64,000 nt of DNA from Clarkia xantiana subsp. parviflora (GCA_036873135.1 JAPTYO010000002.1:38741452-38805451), one strand, 5' to 3'; shown: positions 10,887 through 22,091, numbered from the stretch's first letter. Numbers and translations: made by a program. The notes: generated by a model not told the origin, from the letters alone.

Positions 10887-11977
10887 CTGTGTTAGGAGCT
10901 CATGATTTTGATAAATTGGTGTTCTTGAAAATTTAATATTTGGACCGAAATTTTAAATGAAAAAGTTTTAAAATTTAGAATTTTAGGGTTTATGGGAGGT
11001 CCGAAATTTTCATGATGTTCTTAGGAAATTTAATGTTCATGATCTTCAAGAAAATGTGATATTTGTCAAAATCAAACTTTGGATTGTAGATCTTATTAAA
11101 ATTTGATCTTGAGATTTGACCACTTGTTCCCAATTATGTGTTTTGGCCGAAACCCTAGGTAAATTACAAGGTAATTTTTTTTTTTAATTATATTGTTTAC
11201 CATATTTTAATTTTTATTCTAGGTAACAATATATCTATAATTGGGAACATTAGGATAGATTCACATTAATATATAGAAATATATATAACTATCAATATAT
11301 ATAAATATTTAATAGGGTTAAAGATATTATTGATAGACTTTAGTTACCTAAAAGATTGAGAAAATATATTGTTAATATATGTTTCCCTATTTAAGATATT
11401 GACAGTAAATAAAATACCCTATTTATATAGTGTAGCCGATTTTTACATATATATATATTGTTGATTGATTTAATCTTAAAGATAGAATCTTAGTAATAAT
11501 ATATATATGTTTATAATAGGTCCAAAATATATATATAAATATATATTATTAATATTAGAAATTATTTTATATAGTTAATATTACTTGGTGGCTAAGTTAA
11601 ATTTTTGGACTTTAAAACCCTACTTGGGCCACAAGTAAACATTTCGGCCCAACCTTTATGATTTAAATTATTGGGCCGGTCCAATAGGTCAAACCAGGAC
11701 GAATTAAGACCGAATCGGATTTTCTCAATCGGTTTGACCTAATCGGGTCGGGTCGGACATGGGTAAGTAAGTGGATCTAACCAAACCGGTTTTGATTGTT
11801 GAACCGAACAGAACCCTATTTTTTATTGGACCAGTTCGAACCGAACCAAATTTTAAAATTAAAACCGAACCAGAATTTTATTTTCGGACCGAACCGAATC
11901 GGTTTATACCGAACCAGACCCGAATCAGATTTTCTGGACCGAACCGGCCAAAATCGGACCGAAATTGACTGAACCAG
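10887..11977 (+). other. Copia untranslated leader, AT-rich, ending in ACCGAACC-rich tract
   Basis: No coding capacity is evident. Bases 11,160-11,580 are very AT-rich with many 'atatat' runs. From about 11,690 to 11,975 the sequence is a degenerate simple repeat around ACCGAACC/GGTCGG. Parts of this leader (for example the phrase around 'ttacttggtggctaagtt' near 11,583) recur in inverted orientation near 16,410-16,470, which ties the two Copia copies together as one family. Confidence 0.6.
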
Positions 11978-13181
11978 ATGGATGTTAAAACTGCCTTCCT
12001 TCATGGAAACTTGGAGGAAGAGATCTACATGGAGCAAGCAGAGGGTTTCTCATTCCCTAGGAACGAACGTAAAGTTTGTAAGCTCCAAAAGTCGATCTAT
12101 GGTCTTAAACAATCGTCCCGGCAATGGTACCGCATGTTCCACGAGGAAATCGTGGGCAACAGATTCGTAAATCTTCACGAGGATCCATGCGTGTACACTA
12201 AGACCTCAGGGTCAAAGTATGTAATCTTGACGTTATACGTCGATGACATTCTTATTGTCGCGAACAATGTGAGTTACTTAAAGAAGTCAAATTTTTGGTT
12301 AGCACTTGTATTTGAGATGAAAGACATGGGCGAGGCCACTTACATCTTGGGCACTAAGATCGCTAGAGAACGTAATGCTCGTAGATTATGTCTTTCTAAG
12401 GAAGCCTATATAACAAATTGTTGAAAAATGTTCAATCTCTATGATTCCAAACCCGTGGAGACACCAATTGTATATGGGAGTGCGCTATCGAAGCGTGATG
12501 GCCCAAAGAACCAGGTAGAGCGTGAACATATGATAAGTGCAGAGTTCCTCAGTATGGTAGGAAGTTTTATGTACGCGATGCAATGCGGGATTAGTAGCGT
12601 GTTTCCAATCAAACCCTGGTAATCAACATTTGCTAGTCGTCAAACGAATAATGAGGTATCTGAAAGGTACGGCACACTACAGACTGTGCTATGAGGGAAG
12701 TAAACTAGAATTGATAGGATATAGTGACACCGACCATGGTGGTGATCTAGATGATCGTAACTCCACCTCAGGAGGACTCTATCTCCTTGTTAATGCCATC
12801 TCTTGGATGAGCCATAAGCAATCATTTGTTGCGTTGTCTACTATGGAATACGAATTTGTAGCTCTCTCAAAGAATGCACAAGAGGCTGTCTAGCTAAAGA
12901 GACTCTTGACCGCCCTGCTTGACGTCGAGGATGGGAGTAAGCCTTTGCGCATTTACTCTGACAGTCAAGCTATGATAGGGGAAGTCAAGAATCTGAAGTA
13001 CCATAGTAGGAAAAAACACATTGATATAGAATACAACTATGTGAAGAGTGTGGTAGAAGAAAAGCTAATCACAATTGAACTCATGCCTTCGAAAAATATG
13101 GTTGTGGATCCATTGACTAAACCCTTACGCAATGATGTTTTCAAAAAGCACGTAAAACTGCTTGAATTGCGTAGGATTTAG
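11978..13181 (+). pseudogene. Copia reverse transcriptase C-half and RNase H
   Basis: The frame opens with MDVKTAFLHGNLEEEIYM, the conserved Copia RT block, then CKLQKSIYGLKQSSRQWY, the active-site block LYVDDILIV, and KDMGEATYILG. It stops at 12,422-12,424. RT/connector resumes as METPIVYGSALSK-like sequence (12,428-12,622). After a shift comes RNase H: MRYLKGTAHYRLCYEG, YSDTDHGGDLDDRNSTSGG, then ALSTMEYEFVALSKNAQEAV, a stop, LRIYSDSQAMI, and the terminal HIDIEYNYV...DPLTKPL block, ending at 13,179-13,181. Catalytic YVDD is intact but the protein is broken in at least three places. It completes the pol fragment that ends near 9835. Confidence 0.88.
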
Positions 13182-13739
13182 AAGGCATGTGATGTGACAG
13201 TAACATTTTTGGTAAGTACCCTTACCACTCAAAGCTCATGTCCAAGGTTGGGCTCAATGTTCGCTCCTAGGCGTACGAGCGCAGTGCCCAAACAAAAAGA
13301 CCAAGTGACCACGTTTTGAGAATCGATTGAGTTTGACTAAGGATATGAGGAATGTGGATGGTCATGCACATATGTAATTCTCAGACTCTTGTATTCACTA
13401 GGTAGCCACTAACCGGATATTAGTTTAAGGTTGTGAATACTTGTGCGGATGCCTTAAATAAGTGTTCATTTGGGGAATCTAGGAAATTGGAGAATAACAG
13501 TTGACTAGGGGTACAACGCGGCACAGAGAAGTAAAATGTTGGTAACAGTTGAGGAATCAACGTTCCGTGGACGCTACAACACTCTTAATCGATGAGTAGA
13601 ACGAAGTATGTTGTGTCTGCCGGTCGCACGGAAAACCTCGTATGAACAATGCGGAAGCTGGATTGGATCAAAGAATAAATAGTGATGTGTTGGGTAATAA
13701 CATATTAATAGGAACCCTCCCATTCCGGCGAGTGGGAGC
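13182..13739 (+). other. Copia 3' untranslated region and polypurine tract
   Basis: No frame is credible here. The run GAGTGGGAGC at 13,730-13,739, directly before the LTR TGTTGG, serves as the polypurine tract. The rest resembles the non-coding spacer usual between the Copia RNase H stop and the 3' LTR. Confidence 0.6.
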
Positions 13740-14300
13740 TGTTGGCATTTAGTGTAAATGGGCCGCCATAATATGAGCCCACTAATATAAGCCCAACATG
13801 CTAAGTCCAATTTGTGGTATGGCACATAATGGATTTCGGGTCGGGCCAAAATCCCCATGGGCCATGCGGGCCAGCCCAATTAGACCTATAGGTCCGGCCG
13901 AAATGAGCAATTAACCCTACTAGGGTTTGCTCACCACCTCTTATAAATATGAGGTGTTGGGGATTTCTTGGGGTTTGTCACTCTCTCCCTCCCTAAACTC
14001 TATAGTGTTTAGCTGAAACCTACAATACGTAAAGTATGTGTTGAAATATGTTAATCAAATCATCCCGGAGATCGATCCAGCGACTGTATTCAAGAGGCTT
14101 TGATGTGGAGACCATTGCCTGCGGATTGCTCCTTAACTAGAGTTCCCGTAGGACACCGTCCAGCAGACTGTGAACTCCCTCGTTGACGTCCTTGGGCTAC
14201 GGATCACGTAATAGGTATGTGCACCATTTCCTCTGCGTAACTAGTTACCTAGCATGTACCTATGGTTTAATTCGTATTATTTATCCTCTAGAATCCAACA
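13740..14300 (+). mobile_element. Copia 3' LTR (TGTTGG...CCAACA), 561 bp
   Basis: It starts TGTTGGCATTTAG and ends TAGAATCCAACA with perfect 6-bp inverted ends. A TATAAATATGAGG box lies near 13,943 and the R/U5 part (about 14,080-14,290) closely resembles, on the other strand, the LTR remnant at 16,926-17,200. The upstream LTR partner is missing, so no target-site duplication can be checked. Confidence 0.85.
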
Positions 14301-14712
14301 TAATGGAATTCAATAATGACAATCACTTTATTCAATAATCTGAAACACAAACAACCAAAATCATCAATTCAAATGAACATTGAAAGATGAAACGGCAATG
14401 ATAAGGTTCTTGATCATAATGCAGAAACAGGGAAAGAAAAGATAGTCGAGAACTCTGAGCCATGCTGAACACAACACCTGAAAAATTCACGTGTGAATCA
14501 CATCAGATGATCTATGTCTGAATAAAACCTTTTATAGCTTTATATACATGACAAACGAGGCGTAACTGAGATGCACTTTATCAACGGTGTTGTGACCCAC
14601 CGGATATTCGTTTAGGACCTCTGTGGTCCGAATCTCTCCATGATACACGAAGATCATGGTAGACTTCCCTCGATCTTCAGTGGTGATTTGTGAAGGTTGT
14701 TCCCCCTTTTCC
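14301..14712. other. No gene seen
   Basis: About 410 bp without a convincing frame. The minus strand has TATATAAAGCTATAAAAGG near 14,530-14,550, which could be a decayed promoter or LTR TATA box belonging to the minus-strand sequence next to it, but I cannot show LTR ends. Confidence 0.3.
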
Positions 14713-15234
14713 CTAGTTACTGCCCTTGAATAGACTCATGGTATACTTAATTGATTCAGTCAAGTAAGTGAGTCTATCATAGTCAGCAAACCATGACAGG
14801 GGATACCTCTTCAGTCTGAGAAATATTATCCTCCGCCTTTCATCCTGAAGGTCTCGAACGTCTTTTACACCAGCATCCATGGAGAGAAGATCATCATACT
14901 AAACCAAGACATTTCTAGCTTCAGTGGCCTTGCCTCCACCAAAGCGGAAGCAAAGGGAACACCAAAGCTATAATGCAGTGTGGTTGCATTTGAAGTCTTC
15001 TACAGTCTCTTGAGTCAAGGTTGAAAGTATCACCACAGTCGCTTCCTGATCATCAAAGAACCTCCTCCTTTGATTGGGACAGGGAATACCATATCCATCT
15101 GTCATCGTCCTCTCTGCTTTTGCATCAATACACTAATAGATGCCCTTAGCATCGAGAAGATACTTCACATAGCTATTCCAAGCATCATAGTTCACACCAT
15201 CAAGATTACGAGGAATATGCACTCTTTCATCCAT
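14713..15234 (-). pseudogene. Gag-like frame of a minus-strand Copia remnant
   Basis: From an ATG at 15,234 one frame runs 173 codons to a TAG at 14,713-14,715 with three internal TAG codons. It reads MDERVHIPRNLDGVNYDAWN, then YVKYLLDAKGIY, and later VVILSTLTQETVEDF and RLKRYPLSWFADYDRLTYL. The opening, with a 'LDG.NY..W...' phrase and a 'LL.AKG.....' stretch, looks like Copia gag (UBN2/DUF4219-like). Position fits: it lies downstream of a Copia-like leader and LTR remnant on the same strand. Family is a moderate call; a decayed host gene is possible. Confidence 0.5.
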
Positions 15235-16925
15235 TGAAAACTAACACATATACAAACAATTTGCGAAAATCAGGGTGACAATTTAAAACTTTTTGAAAAT
15301 AATTTCTTACATCGGATATCTTTGAGATAGAAAGCGACATACAATGATTCATCAGTGTTCTAGCTTAACCGACCACCGGTAAACCAATGGAAGGGGGTCG
15401 TGTAAAGAGTTCACACGGCCGACGTCTCCTTTCTAATAGATCAGTCTCTTTGAAAAACGATTTAATCGTTATTTTAACCGGAACGAGGTACACCCGATCT
15501 TGGCTTTCCCGATGCCCTTTTAAAATGTTTCAAGGATTTCTCATGCAAGCATACATAATTCTACTTCACTAGCAGATTATCGCATGCGGCCATATCCTGA
15601 AACTATCATACATACACATCATGCGTAGTCATTCCACATAAAACATGCATATTTGGCCACTGGATATCGTTTTAAAATATTTGGGGCTGACATGCAATTC
15701 ATGATTTCAAAATCATGCGTACATCTGGACATGGATCCTATCAAGATCACTCGGCATAGCATGTCTATCCTAGTGCGCAACTCATTAATTGACAACAGGG
15801 CTTTGCCCCCATGCATGCAATATCCAGCTAGGTTGACATAGTCAAGACTCAATTATAACATGCATTTATATCAATATAAAACAATTACAATCCAGCCATC
15901 TAAATGATTCATTTCTATAATCATGCAATTTCTGATATCATACCCATAGCTGAAACTAGGCATCATGTTAGATTTAAACGTGTAAATATAAAACCAATCC
16001 GCACTGTGCGTGTAATTTTAAAGTTAAAAAAAATGGATTTTAAATTTGACCCGACCTAAATTCAGTCGACCTGAACTGGCTCGGTCAAACCAGTCTAGTT
16101 CAGTCAACCCGATCCGACCGGTTGGACCTGGTCCGGTCCTATCTTGTTTGGTTAGGTTTGGTTCGGTTCAGTTTTACACGAACCGGGTCGGTTTTTACCC
16201 GACCTTTTAGCCCACCTGGTCAGACTCGACATCACTCGGGTCGGACCGATTAAGAATTCCGGGTCGGTTTGGCCTGACCCGTTTAACCCGGTGGGACCCG
16301 ACCGAACCGAATCGGTTCGGGTCCCACTTTGGTTATCCGGGTCGGTCGACCCGACCCGGTCGCGCATTTGGGTTCCGGCCCAAACCGACCCGGTCCGGAA
16401 CCCTAATTACTCGTTGGCTAAGTAGGGTTTTATATCTGCCAAAAACTTAACTAAGGCCTCAAGTAATATTAACTATAATAGATATTACACTACATATAAT
16501 TAATGCGCAATATATCTATAACTTATTTGATTCACTATTAAAGATAAAATCTATCAGTAAATATATATTCTCAATCTTTTAAGGTAACTAATTATCTCCA
16601 AATATTCCAATATTCCTAAAAATATGCACAGAATATATCGGTAATTAATGTCGCAAATTGACCTCGAAACGGCCAACCCTGGCCGCCCCATATTCCGTCG
16701 CCGCTGTGGGAGGCCACCGTCACCGGTCGCTTGGCTGTGGCTGCTACGGCTAGCCGCGTCCAAGCCATGGCTCATGCCGTGGCTTGGTCTAGGCAACGTT
16801 GTGGCCCTTAGGTGTTGGTGGGCAATTTTCTATATCAAATTTTACCTCGATTAAAATCAAAAGTCCAATTTTGATTAAAAAAATCACTTTTTTTTATTAA
16901 AATCATGAACACCCTACACATGCTT
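15235..16925 (-). other. Leader of the minus-strand Copia remnant, with ACCGGGTCGG-type tract
   Basis: No coding region is evident. 16,045-16,400 is a degenerate simple repeat of GGTTCGG/ACCCGACC motifs, the counterpart of the tract at 11,690-11,975 in the plus-strand copy. 16,400-16,560 matches the AT-rich leader near 11,580-11,640 in inverted orientation. 16,650-16,830 is a GC-rich patch with imperfect palindromes around CCATGGCTCATGCCGTGG and is absent from the other copy. 15,240-16,020 holds nothing I recognise. Confidence 0.5.
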
Positions 16926-17200
16926 TGGTTTTAGGGAGAATTAATACGGATCAAAACTAGATACATGTCAGGTAACTAATACGGAGTGGAAAGGGTGGAG
17001 ATACCTATATTGCAATCTGTAGCCCAAGATGAGTTCGCGGAATGCCAGACGGTGTCCATAGGTGACTCTTGTTAAGGTGGCAATATGAAGGCAATGGTCA
17101 CCACAGCAAAGCCTCTTTCAATCTAGTTGCTGGATGGATCTCTTAGGTGCATTACTTGAAGTAATTCGTCACCTACTATTGGTGTGATAGGTTCGGCTTA
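16926..17200 (-). mobile_element. Partial Copia LTR (R/U5 part)
   Basis: Reverse-complemented, this segment follows the 13,740-14,300 LTR through 'gaggctttg.tgtgg.gaccattgcct', 'agagt..cc..aggacaccgtc', 'cttgggctac' and 'tagttacct..catgta'. After its end the primer-binding site seen in the relative at 10,875 is largely deleted, while the next bases ('tgtgta/ttaggg..ttcatgatttt') still match. The U3 part is missing where gypsy gag sequence takes over near 17,200. Confidence 0.6.
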
Positions 17201-17206
17201 AACTCC

Positions 17207-17793
17207 TTGTGTCTAAGGATAGGGCATTTCTTCGTGACTACGAAAAGGGAGAGAATGACCAACCCCAAGAAATCCCTAACAGCTTCTATTTATATGAGTA
17301 TTTTCTACAAACTTTATAGTTTTCCCCTTCGGATGAGAGTTTCGATGTCTTGCTTTAGGATGAAGCAGTCATTCGTGTCGTGGCCTTAACACGATGGTAA
17401 CGACAGTAGTCATTTACTTGTTGACCCATAAGATTTTTCTTCACTGGAGGTGGGTCATCCAATCTAAGTTTCTCCGTCTCACAACACCACCGAGATGTTG
17501 TGTGTAAGAATGGTATATCGTGCCAAGTAAGGATTATGATCCCGCTTTTGATTTTGGTGGGTATTTTGTCAAAAGTTCTCATCTCGCGTCTCTTCCTTTC
17601 TTTGGGGTCGGGAGTGGGATGGTTCTTCTATCTTGGGCGAAACTAATTGCTTTCCTGATTCCATGAGTGGCTTCTCTTGTAATCTTTCGAGATCAATATA
17701 CTTCTTGAGTTTAGTGGCGAGAGCATCACTTTTTATGACAGGCTTCATCACCATGCTATTCTTCAAGGCTTGACTCTGCGACCTCAATCCTCT
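17207..17793 (-). pseudogene. Gypsy gag continuation after UAG, frameshifted, copy 1
   Basis: Directly after the UAG the frame reads MRSQSQALKNSMVMKPV, ATKLKKYIDLERL, then shifts. From about 17,470 the frame gives EKLRLDDPPPVKKNLM and VNDYCRYHR, matching the copy at 62.8 kb, where the Tat-type knuckle (C-x2-H-x4-H-x4-C) is intact. Further shifted, LKQDIETLIRRGK is seen near 17,345. Sequence identity with copy 2 confirms gag-C; the zinc-knuckle half after CRYH is damaged here. Confidence 0.75.
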
Positions 17794-18618
17794 CTAGAAG
17801 GTTCTAATGAGCTCGCCATTTGTGGCGTCTTCATTTAACTGTTGTAGTATCTTATGGTATCTAGTATAATAACTGGCCAAGGTTTCGTCGGGACCTTGCT
17901 CAATTTTATCCAGGAAATCCATATTTTTTAGGTGTTTCCTTTGGCCTATGTAACCCTCTATAAACTTAGCATTTAACTCTTTCCATGAGTCTATTGAGTC
18001 GTCGGGAAGGCCGTAGAACCATGTAGAGGCCTGCTCCTTAAGAGTGGTAGGAAAAAGTGCCCCGTAGTGATCTGTCGTTGCACTTCTTCCTAGCAAAGAG
18101 GAATTGAGGGCGTTGATATGTCGGACGGTATCTCCTTCCCCTGTGTAATCATCAATGTTTCTTGCAAAAACTTGAGGTGGTACTCGAGTTTTGAGAAGTA
18201 TTTTGGATAAAGGATGGGAAGTGTGGTCCCTGAGAGTCAACATGTCACCCACCTCTCTTCTTCTCTTTTCCAATAACTCCTCTGGTTGCCCCAGTGTAAA
18301 TAACACGGGTCTCTTTGTTGGAGCGTCGACCATCACGGTCTTCTGTGCTTCTTTTTGATCTGGGCGTCTTGTCCTAGTAGTCTTCATACTTGAATCTTCA
18401 TCTTCCCGATGGGAGGCTTCAAATACTGGCTCATTGGCAGTCGGGATGGTTCTCGCCTGAGCTTGATTCCAAAATTCTATGAACGTCGCTAGCACCTCTG
18501 ATGGGACAGCCACAAGAGGTATCCTTGTCCCCGCCGGGTTTGGAGGTGGCTCGGAGTGAGGGGGTTTCTCCTCACTAGCAGCGCCATTATTTTGTGGAGG
18601 AAGTTCCCTTTTTTCCAT
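17794..18618 (-). pseudogene. Gypsy gag (retrotrans_gag), copy 1, N-terminal part to in-frame UAG
   Basis: Gag forms the virus-like particle. The 274-codon frame from the ATG at 18,618 has a proline/glutamate-rich N-terminus, then FIEFWNQAQ, LEKRRREVGDML, HPLSKILLKTRVPPQVF, DDYTGEGDTVRHINALNSS and the retrotrans_gag core LKEQASTWFYGLPDDSIDSW, then FIEGYIGQRKHLKNMDFL and ETLASYYTRYHKILQQ. It ends ...GELIRTF followed by TAG at 17,794-17,796. The same frame stays open after the stop. The relative at 63 kb stops at exactly this codon. The gag family is secure. Confidence 0.88.
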
Positions 18619-18734
18619 TTCATTAGCTTGTTTGGAGTTAGTAGGCTCTATTTGAAATTTACGATCTCTTTAACATTCGCTACTACATTGGGCTTATTCT
18701 TCAAGGGGCCATGACTTTTTTTATTGCTTTCCTA

Positions 18735-18746
18735 CAGACGGCGCCA
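18735..18746 (-). promoter_or_regulatory. Primer-binding site of gypsy copy 1
   Basis: Minus strand reads TGGCGCCGTCTG, two bases after the LTR end CCCACCA. TGGCGCCG-type sites are usual in Tat/Athila-like plant gypsy elements. Confidence 0.75.
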
Positions 18747-18748
18747 AA

Positions 18749-19362
18749 TGGTGGGATCAAGATTCCGTGACCTTAGCTTTGGGAATGGAATTTCAAGATT
18801 TCACATTGCTTTGCTCTCTTAGGTATCTATCTCGACCTTATGGGGTACTTAGTTTCTCTTTGGAGTCTTTAGAGGCGTTAACCTGAAAATTGGGTGGGGA
18901 TTTGCCCCTAATTCGACTCTGAAGCTTAAGTCAGTAATGGAATATGAGAGTAATACTGAAAAGTATATATATGAATAATGAAAATACTCAAGGGTATTTA
19001 TAGGGGAAGTTTACTGACTTTGTATGGCGGTTACCCTTTAGGAAGGTTTCTCTCCAAAGTCGGCACAAGCAGGTTTCCACCTCACCATTCCTTAAGATGG
19101 AATGTTTCTTCATGGAGGTAGAAGCAGGTGACAAGCAGGTCGCCACCTCACCATTCATTTGAGTGAAGGTTTCTTCAAAGAGGCGGTGGCAAGCAGGTCG
19201 CCACCTGGACCCATTCCTTAAGATGAAGGGTTTCTTCATTGCGGTGAAAACAGGTGACAAGCGGTCACCACCTGGACCCATTCCTTAAGAGGAAAGGTTT
19301 CCTTGAATGTGGTTTGACTACTGACTGGACTCATCCTTAAGAGGGGCAGTCTTTATCGAGTG
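18749..19362 (-). mobile_element. Gypsy LTR, copy 1 (truncated at its 5' side)
   Basis: Plus-strand TGGTGGGATCAAGATTCCGTG at 18,749 aligns with TGTTGGGATCAAAATGACGTG at 57,520, and similarity continues through 'gaagcttaagtcagtaatgga', the minus-strand TATA box (CTATAAATA, near 18,995) and a repeat block with 'agcaggtcgccacct' (about 19,020-19,310). Compared with copy 2 the last part (to the expected ...CCCAACA end) is missing; another element's LTR begins at 19,363. Confidence 0.8.
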
Positions 19363-20337
19363 TGTAAACACCTAATTTTGGTACGCGCGACACGTATGTA
19401 ACATGTTAAAAATGTTACGTGTAACGCGTTTAAAAAAGGAAATATTTAAATATGGAAGGTCATGGGGTTGCCAAAAATAGGCTCGGCTTAAATTAGGACA
19501 ATACATATGCAATAAATGATGTAATAATCAGAAAATATATAGTATATATTTATGGAAAAATTCATAAACATATATATATATATATATAATATTAGGATTT
19601 ATTAAGTGCATATTAGAGAAAATATATTTTTTCCTAATTTTTGGGCCTAGTTTAGCTATAAATAGTCCCTAGTGTCAATGTAAAAACACACAAGAAAAAG
19701 CTGGACAACAATAAAGTAATATTATTCTTGAAATCTGTGTTTTTTTTATTTATTTTTTATTATTTTTTTTCTACTTTCTGCACCACCGGAGCAGCCCTGG
19801 TGGTTTCCGGCGCCGCCCTGCTCCGACGAAGCCACGACCACCGGCCGGACTCGCCCACCACACCTCCGCTGTATTCCCCGCCGTGCCTGCCTGACGCCGC
19901 CACAGCTGCCGTCCGAGGTCCTCCTCCGCCCAGTCGAGGTTTCTGTCCGCAGGTTCAGGGCTGTCCTCGTCCAATCAGCTGCCGGAGATCCTCCTCCCGA
20001 CCATCGCCGTGACTGCGTCGGAGCTCGCTCGACCAGGACGCCGCCCAGCCGTTCGATTCCGCCGTCGTCCGCCTTCCCCGCCGGCGAGCCCAGTCCTCCC
20101 GTCGCTGACCTCCCTCCCTCCCTCCTGAGTTGAGATCTATCCCGCTGTAAGTTTTTTTATTTTATTTTATTATTATTATATATTATTATTATGGGTATTA
20201 TTGTACCATGTTAATTAGATATTAAAAATGTAAATTTAATTAGATACCATGTTTTTTTTTGTAAATATGCGTATATGACATGTAATTTTTAAATTAAATC
20301 ATGATTTTGAGCATGCTTAATTCCATTTAGATTTTTA
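19363..20337 (+). repeat. Left LTR (LTR-A) of the plus-strand element
   Basis: Homologous to the right copy from its first base to about 20,337 (the segment 'gagcatgcttaattccatttagattttta'), after which the right copy continues and this one switches to minisatellite. The last about 320 bp of the LTR, and any primer site, are therefore deleted here. Contains TATAAATA at 19,657-19,664 and a GC-rich segment 19,780-20,130 (CCGCC/CTCC-rich). A 94-codon frame at 19,728 lies across the GC-rich patch and I do not count it as a gene. Confidence 0.7.
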
Positions 20338-20800
20338 AAAAGGGTCACAGTCGTCCCTAAAACGACTACAAAGAAAGGGCCACAACCACCCTCCAAACGG
20401 CTACAAATAAAAGAGTGACCCCGCGAACCCTGTGAGGGCGGGAGAATAAAAAAGGGCTACAGCCACCTTTAAAATGGCTACACAAAAAGAGTGATCTCGT
20501 GAACCCGGTGAGGGCGGGAAAATAAAAGAAAGGGTCACAGTCGTCCCTCAAACGGCTACAGTCAAAAGAGCAATCCCGGAACATCGATGGCGGATATTAA
20601 GGGCCACAACCACCCTCAAAATGGTTACATACAAATAGTGTTTCCCAAATCAGAGACGAAGAATGAAGGGTCACAGCCACCCTCCGAAGGGCTACAAATA
20701 CTCCCGCATCGAGGCGGAAAATAAAGTACGGGTCACAGCCACCGTTTAATCGGCTACCAAATAAAGAGTGCTTCCGGTAGGTTGAAAACCCGAAAGGGCG
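20338..20800 (+). repeat. Minisatellite 1, about 60-77 bp units
   Basis: About seven imperfect units, each starting 'agggtcacagccaccctc' or a close variant, followed by 'aacggctacaaata' and often 'gagtg...cccg..gagggcgg'. Unit starts are near 20,341, 20,375, 20,452, 20,529, 20,599, 20,666 and 20,727. Two further units of about 65 bp ('gaggggca.ggt..aaa') follow at about 20,822-20,945, then an A-rich run to 21,005. Confidence 0.75.
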
Positions 20801-21096
20801 GCCTAGGCAAAATCAGGAAATGAGGGGCATGGTTGCAAATTCAGAAATTGCAATCATGGCAAAAGGAGAGAAAATAAAAACCGAGGGGCACGGTCGAAAA
20901 TCTCTCAATCGGCCGTGGCGAAAGGAGAGAAAAAAGAGAAATTCTCAAAAAAAAAAAAAATAAAAAAAAAAGAAAGAAAAAATAAAAAAAAAAAAGAAAA
21001 AAAAAGATCCCGCTAGGTTGTCGCACCATGCGCAATTTAGGCAAAAATTAGAGACAAACATTCGTGCGCCTGGTACAGCGTTTTCCAAGTCAACTT

Positions 21097-21276
21097 CACG
21101 GCAAGCGAGACGGTTACAGTCTGCTCTCGCAGGTCGCATTCCAATGATGAATAGGACTGTTACAGTCTGTTCCTACGAGTCAAATTCACGGCAAACGGGA
21201 CGGTGACAGTCTGTTCTCGCGAGTCACCATTCAATGATGAGTAGGACTGTTATAGTCTGTTCCTACAAGTCACAAC
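21097..21276 (+). repeat. Minisatellite 2, two 90-bp units
   Basis: Units at 21,097-21,186 and 21,187-21,276 begin 'cacggcaa.cg.gacggt.acagtctg' and include 'caatgatga.taggactgtta.agtctgttcctac'. About 90% alike. Confidence 0.85.
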
Positions 21277-21389
21277 CGACAATCAGGATCTGAAGTTATC
21301 CATCTTTCTGAGAGTTACTCCCGACGAACGAAGCCTTAGTATTCAGCCTTCGCAAGTCACGCCACTAGCGACACTTCTCCAATGGACGC

Positions 21390-21620
21390 CACTAGAGGCT
21401 CATCTCCGACACTCGCCACTAGAGGCATCACCAAAGGTTCTCCGATACGATCTGACGTAGAGGTCTTTCGCCACCAGAGATATCACCAGAGGTTTTCCGG
21501 TACGTTCTGACGTAGTGGTCTTTCCGTTACCACTCACCACTAGAGGCGTCACCAGAGGATGTTGGTACTGTCTGACGTAGAGGTCTTCTGTTACCAATAA
21601 TCACCAAAAGTTTTACTTTA
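21390..21620 (+). repeat. Minisatellite 3, about 70-bp units
   Basis: Three imperfect units with the shared phrases 'cactagaggc.tcacca.aggtt', 'c.gta.g.tctgacgtag.ggtctt' and 'cgttacca'. The third unit borders the 57-bp array that follows. Confidence 0.6.
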
Positions 21621-21633
21621 CTGCACGCCACTG

Positions 21634-21975
21634 GTGGCTTTACTTTTTCGCACGCCACTGGAGGCTTTATTTTTTGCACGACCAATGGAGGCACCGCCAA
21701 CAGGGGCACCGCCGACGGAGGTTCTATTTTCTGCACTACCAGTGGAGGCACCGCCAACAGGGGCACCGCCGACGGAGGTTCTATTTTCCGCACGCCAACG
21801 GAGGCACCGCCAACAGGGGCACCGCCGACCGAGGCTTTACTTTCTGCACCGCCAACGGAGGCACCGCCAATAGGGGCACCGCCGACCAAGGCTTTACTTT
21901 TCTGCGATACCAATGGAGGCACTGTCAACAGGGGCATCGCCGACAGAGGTTCTACTTTTTCGCACCATCAATAAA
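21634..21975 (+). repeat. Minisatellite 4, 57-bp units, five copies
   Basis: The phrase GCACCGCCAACAGGGGCACC recurs at 21,691, 21,748, 21,804, 21,861 and (degenerate) 21,919, a period of 56-58 bp. Frames on both strands stay open because 57 is a multiple of three, which explains the long repetitive reading frames here; they are not evidence of a protein. Confidence 0.9.
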
Positions 21976-22091
21976 GCCAAAGGCCACCTTGGAGACTTGA
22001 AGACCCGGAAGACGATATACTTCTTAGCCAAAATTAGTGTTTACTCGTCTTTGGACAAACCCCCTCGAATGCATTCTACGGGAGTCCGTCC

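Larger units (their letters stand above)
17207..18748 (-). mobile_element. 5' part of a gypsy (Tat-like) element, copy 1
   Basis: Primer-binding site, gag and the region after gag of a minus-strand Ty3/gypsy element whose LTR lies at 18,749-19,362. It ends abruptly near 17,200 against Copia LTR sequence, so everything from protease onward is lost. The same family is present at 57.5-64 kb, which allows comparison of both gag sequences. Confidence 0.85.

Noticed and set aside
16650..16855. GC-rich frame (MSQIDLETANPGRPIF...) in the Copia leader
   Set aside because: Short, on the strand opposite to the element, with no family resemblance, and the GC-rich patch is missing from the related leader.
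19728..20012. GC-rich 94-codon frame in the left LTR
   Set aside because: It lies in the transcribed part of an LTR after the TATA box, is Pro/Arg-rich low complexity, and is not conserved as a frame in the right LTR.
21527..21975. Long repetitive frames on both strands (PPSAVPLLAVPPLVV type and mirror frames)
   Set aside because: The underlying DNA is a 57-bp tandem repeat, a multiple of three, so any stop-free unit yields a long frame. No start context, homology or selection is visible.
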